A model generated the notes under the pieces. The model was not told the origin of the DNA, ran no database searches, and worked only from the letters and a program-made list of their open reading frames with translations. Position numbers and translations under genes: made by a program. From Daucus carota subsp. sativus (lineage: Eukaryota; Streptophyta; Magnoliopsida; Apiales; Apiaceae), in NCBI RefSeq assembly GCF_001625215.2, contig NC_030383.2, positions 3,546,779 through 3,610,778 on the forward strand: a stretch of 64,000 nt of DNA, written 5' to 3'. Shown one piece after another: positions 60,243 through 64,000 of the stretch (its first letter is position 1; each line of letters starts with the position of its first letter).

Positions 60243-61972
60243 GGGTTAATGCTCTATTTCATCATTGCACTCAACCAAAATTTTCAGTTGGCCTATCGAG
60301 TCTAAAAAGTTTTCATATGAATAATAAAGTATCTAAAAACTTTCAATCACGAGATTAAACTTAAAAAACATTTCAGCACTGTTAAAAATGTTTTTGACTT
60401 TAACGGAAACCGTTAGGCTGTGTTCACTTCATGGAATGGAATGAGGGGAGAATGGAATGAAAAATTATATAGGAGTTTTAAGAAGAAAGAAGAAAATATG
60501 AGATAATGATGACAAAATATGAATGTAGTTAATTTATTTGTGAGAAAGATTGTGAAGAAACATGATGTTCAAATGGAATGAGCATTCTTTCTAAAACATG
60601 TGGGTTAGAGTTATAGTTAAAATAGTAAGGTTGGAATGATTGAAGGAATGAAAATTATATACATTTTGTTTGATGAACACCATTTTAGAGTACAAAATTC
60701 ATTCCATTCTCCCTCCATTCCATTCATTCCAAGTGAACACAACCTTAGTTTTAACAGAATTGCTATAAAAATTAGGATTATACTCTATTTCGTCACTTAC
60801 TAGACCAAAACTCTCGATTAGCCTACTGAGTCGAAAAAAAATTCATTAAAATAATCGATTATATCCTTGATGGGATGCAGAACTTGATTATACTTCGAGA
60901 AAAAGGGTCCTGAGAAAACCATCTTCATTCAGCTGGCTAACACAGGAAGATGTAGTTCACTTCCTCCTCAACTGCGTAGGGGTCTTCTCTCCTGTTGAAA
61001 CATTCACAATTGAGTCGCTAAACATGATTGATGGGGATATAATGACTGTGCACTATGATTCCCCTGCTTCCTCTTTCCGCTATGACTCTTTCAGCTGGTG
61101 ATCTCATGGCGTACATTGATTGCGGCAATCCATCAGAGGAATTGATTCAACTGGTGAAGTTGGAGCTGCAAACGAGAGAGCTAGCAGGAATGTTGGAACT
61201 GGTGGAAGAATATTCTATTTCGACACTGATCTGCCGTCGACTAAGTTTGAGAGTAATATGAAGCATCAGGGTGAAAGGAACAAGATATATTTATACTTGG
61301 TATATGCATCTCAACCAGACAAACCAAGACAATTCTTGTGTCACTGCTCGATGGATCTGGCTCCTTTATTTTACGTAATTGGATTGCATCTGAAATATTA
61401 TAGCCCCGCCACAAGAATGCTAACCACTGAAGACATAGGTGGCCTAACTGATGGCTGACATCAGCACATAGAAGAGCAACATTGATCATCACCATCACCT
61501 CCTCTTCATTATAGTCTGATTCCAGTTTCTCGTCGACTAGTTCCAGGAGATGGCATAATGTTTAAATTAAATGCTAATGAAGGTACCCAATCAAGAAGAT
61601 TGTTAAGGCCTCCTCCTTTGCCCTGAAACTTGTGTTGCTCCTCCCACTTACTATTTCAGAACAAGATCTGAGCTACAAGAAGATTTTGTTGATGCATGTG
61701 TCGGACTTACACATGCAAGGATAGAAGGAAATGCATGAAAATCATCTTCTTGAGATTACTTGTAAAGTTGTTCTTTATTCGGTAGGCCAACTGAAAATTT
61801 TGATGAGTACAATGATGAAATAGAGTATTAATTCGCTAAAAACTTAACAGAGACTAACGGAGTGGCCAATTTGAAATTTTTTAATGGTACAATTAGTTGA
61901 CTGAAAACTTTATTTTGACTCAGTAGGCCAACTGAAAGTTTTGGTCCAGAGTGATGAAATAGAGCATTAACT
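60243..61972. mobile_element. composite TIR element carrying unrecognised sequence
   Basis: The outer left end (GGTTAATGCTCTATTTCATC, AAAATTTTCAGTTGGCCTA) is inverted at the right end (TAGGCCAACTGAAAGTTTTG, GATGAAATAGAGCATTAAC). A second, diverged copy of the arm occurs inside on each side (about 60775-60835 and 61785-61835). Between them, 60890-61740 is GC-richer DNA with protein-like stretches (for example EDVVHFLLNCVGVFSPVETF and NMIDGDIMTVHYDSPASS), interrupted by stops and frame changes. This resembles a Pack-type element with a captured gene fragment; I do not know the parent gene. The left arm region is interrupted by a Tourist-like MITE. Confidence 0.55.
60416..60744. mobile_element. 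Tourist-like MITE nested in the composite element
   Basis: Ends GGCTGTGTTCACTTCATGGA and TCCAAGTGAACACAACC form a terminal inverted repeat, with TTA on both sides (60413-60415, 60745-60747). Inner arms contain repeated GGAATGGAATGA and ATTCCATTC. About 330 bp, non-coding. Confidence 0.88.
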
Positions 61973-62535
61973 GGTTTTGGTCTTTGGTCCGTGGATCCCC
62001 TGTTTATTGACATTTTTATTTATTGATTCTTAAAAAATATATTATCGATTAATGATTACATTCAGTTCTCACTAAAAATCTCTAATTCATCAGAAAAATA
62101 TCTAACCAAATCTTTAATATATGTTGAATTAAAAGGTCAATTGTTTAATTCTGATTACTGATTTCTGCAACTATGATTTCAAAGGACAAATTATCTTTTT
62201 GGAAGAGTTTAAGATTGGGCTTTAGAATTATAAAAAAAAAATAGACTTGCAATAAAATAAAATATTCAGTTTTGTAGTAATAACTAGTATAAAGTTTGTC
62301 ATGAAATTTATTAAAAATATGCCACAACACTCTAAATTATTCTCAAAATAAATTCTAAATACACATGTCTAATTATTAAATACAATAAGAGAATCTCAAT
62401 AATTAAAACATCTCAACTAAAATTCATTTTAGGTATACTTTTGATATCCTAAACATTAATTATTACTACTAATTAATTACGGAAATTAAGAAGTTTGATT
62501 TAAACGAGATAAAGATCATTAACTCCCGCTTGTCA

Positions 62536-62650
62536 GTGTCCCGGCCCGGACCGCCACTTCAGACTTACCGGTTACGGTTTCACCGCTGACGATTCGGCCC
62601 GCGGTTGAACCGGCCCGAACCGCCCCGGCCCGCCCGAATGGCCACCTCTA
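62536..62650. mobile_element. very short hAT-like element or solo ends upstream of POLD4
   Basis: A GC-rich 115-bp stretch of CGGCCCG/CCGGCCC repeats is flanked by CTTGTCA on both sides (62529-62535 and 62651-62657). The right end read inward (TAGAGGTGGCCATTCGG) is of a type common on plant hAT-like elements. It is sharply different in composition from the AT-rich surroundings. Confidence 0.55.
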
Positions 62651-62667
62651 CTTGTCACGCATGTGTG

Positions 62668-62675
62668 TATATAAA
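62668..62675 (+). promoter_or_regulatory. TATA box of POLD4
   Basis: TATATAAA lies 66 bp upstream of the POLD4 start codon, leaving room for a short leader of about 35-45 bases. Confidence 0.5.
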
Positions 62676-62740
62676 CATTACACAAGGGCATTCAAGAGCG
62701 GCCCAATTTGAGAAAGCAAAACAAATTCAAAATTCAAAAA

Positions 62741-63844
62741 ATGTCATCGAAAAGTGACGTCAAGGGTTTCTACCGTCAGAAGAAGAAGTCCGGCGGTATC
62801 ACTAAGCCGGTGGCCGGCAAATCTGCGAAAGCGTCGCCGTCGTTGGCTAAGCACGCTGCTACTTTTGGATCTAACGTCGTTCAGCCTCCTGCTCTCGTCA
62901 CTCACGGCGGCGCTCTCGATCTCAAAGGTCATCTCTCTCAATAAAGAGATAGATTGGTTTCTTTATCTTTCTTTCTTACACACACGCTCAGATTAGCCCT
63001 ATGTTTATTGAATTGTTTTCTGAGTAATTACTATTCCAGGGTTTTGTATTCACTGTTTTTTGATATTTTGAAAATTGAGAGGATGCTGAATATATTATTT
63101 TACAGAAGTGCACAATATTTTAACATACATGAGAGAGAGAGAGAGGAGGGAGGGAGAGAGAGAGGGAGAGAAAAGAAGGGGGGAGAGAGAGAGAGCACAA
63201 CATTCTAACATACGCAAGAGGGTGGGGGGAGACCCTGTGTTTTTTGTATAAATATCTGTGTAATTAATAAATTAGGTTTTATTCTGAAAAGCGGTGTGAT
63301 ATTGATGTTCAACATAGCCATTTATTACTTTATATTGCATAAATTATCTGGAACATACAAAATTATAAATAATTGTTAGGCAATTAGTGCGTTTGTGGGG
63401 GAACATGTTTTTGGATGAATTTTTGAGTAGTTATTAATCCAGGGCTTGGTTTCATATTTGTGATTGTTAGGCAATTAGTGCAGTGATTCCTAGAGTGAAA
63501 CATTGTATAGTGTTGCTAGGCAATTTGTGTTTTGAACATAAAATTGCTAATTTGCTATATGTATGAATGATCTGAATTTTTCAGTTCATACTGTTACTGC
63601 ATTTCTTGAAGTATCTTGCTAAATGTGATTTTGATGACTATGTTGTGAAGATAATTATGATGGAAGCGAAGAGGTGTTGAGGCAATTTGACATGAACATG
63701 GCGTATGGTCCATGCATTGGGATGAGTAGAGTTGCTAGGTGGGAGCGGGCCAGTAAGCTTGGTTTGAATCCTCCCGGTGATGTGGGAATGCTCCTTAAAA
63801 GCGGCAAAGTTGGAGGCGAATCTTTGTGGGATGGTCGCGTCTGA
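62741..63844 (+). CDS. POLD4: DNA polymerase delta subunit 4
   Basis: Two exons, 62741-62927 and 63651-63844, joined G|AT (Asp63), give 126 residues. POLD4 is the small accessory subunit of replicative DNA polymerase delta in the nucleus; it stabilises the complex and contacts PCNA. The N-terminal half is basic and Ser-rich (MSSKSDVKGFYRQKKKSGG). Exon 2 encodes the conserved domain: SEEVLRQFDMNMAYGPCIG, MSRVARWERASKLGLNPP, and the final LLKSGKVGGESLWDGRV, as in plant and animal homologues. The intron is 723 bp and contains a GA-rich microsatellite. The start codon is the only in-frame Met ahead of the conserved part. Confidence 0.95.
63130..63195. repeat. GA-rich microsatellite in the POLD4 intron
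   Basis: Interrupted (GA)n/(GGGA)n tract, purine-only over about 60 bases on the plus strand. Confidence 0.9.
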
Positions 63845-64000
63845 TTAGGTACTTGGTAGCAAGTGTTTGATGCTGTTACTGGAGTATGCATCCTTTTGTG
63901 GTTTAGCTTGGCCTGTTTGTTTATTACTCTATGTATTGTCCAGTGTCTAGCTGGGCAACTAGCCTTAGTTTGACTGTTTCAGTAATGTTTGGTTACTGTT

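Overview
This is a stretch of plant nuclear DNA, almost certainly from a eudicot. The genes are split by GT-AG introns, intergenic DNA is AT-rich, and the window is full of small non-autonomous transposons (Helitrons, Stowaway-, Tourist-, hAT- and Mutator-type MITEs). I cannot place it to family from sequence alone. There are no bacterial operons, CRISPR arrays, or tRNA or rRNA genes that I can see.

Layout: (1) 0-5.3 kb: a two-exon minus-strand gene for a 90-residue Cys/His-rich, CHORD-like protein (3625-5231), with repeat-rich DNA beside it. (2) 5.3-13 kb: a cluster of MITEs and a short intronless ORF (9416-9823) that reads as a divergent zinc finger-homeodomain (ZF-HD) protein lacking the first half of its zinc finger. 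(3) 13.3-16.5 kb: TAF7, plus strand, five coding exons. (4) 17.06-20.08 kb: a non-autonomous Helitron with an internal duplication; one copy carries a 991-bp foldback Mutator-like element and the other a hAT-like MITE, and each copy shows the empty site of the other. (5) 21.6-23.1 kb: a PLATZ zinc-finger gene, minus. (6) 24.5-27.7 kb: a chloroplast inner-membrane protein gene, minus. (7) 29.3-40.6 kb: a large minus-strand PHD-finger gene of the AIPP2/PAIPP2 type, whose extreme 5' coding end is unresolved. (8) 41-50.9 kb: transposon-rich DNA with a Pack-MULE-like element carrying a gene fragment, nested Stowaway and hAT MITEs, and a second, inverted Helitron. (9) 50.97-54.95 kb: VTE4, gamma-tocopherol methyltransferase, plus. 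(10) 57.6-59.7 kb: TRM61, tRNA m1A58 methyltransferase catalytic subunit, plus. (11) 60.2-62.0 kb: a composite transposon with an unrecognised carried sequence. (12) 62.7-63.85 kb: POLD4, DNA polymerase delta small subunit, plus.

The genes are unrelated single-copy housekeeping or regulatory genes (transcription initiation, chromatin, plastid, tocopherol synthesis, tRNA modification, replication). Nothing suggests they act as a cluster. Gene models below were built by hand from reading frames and splice phases; every multi-exon model except the 5' end of the AIPP2-like gene closes in frame. I found no convincing new multigene system. The most unusual items are the reduced ZF-HD gene, the nested transposon structures with built-in empty sites, and the two gene-fragment-carrying elements.
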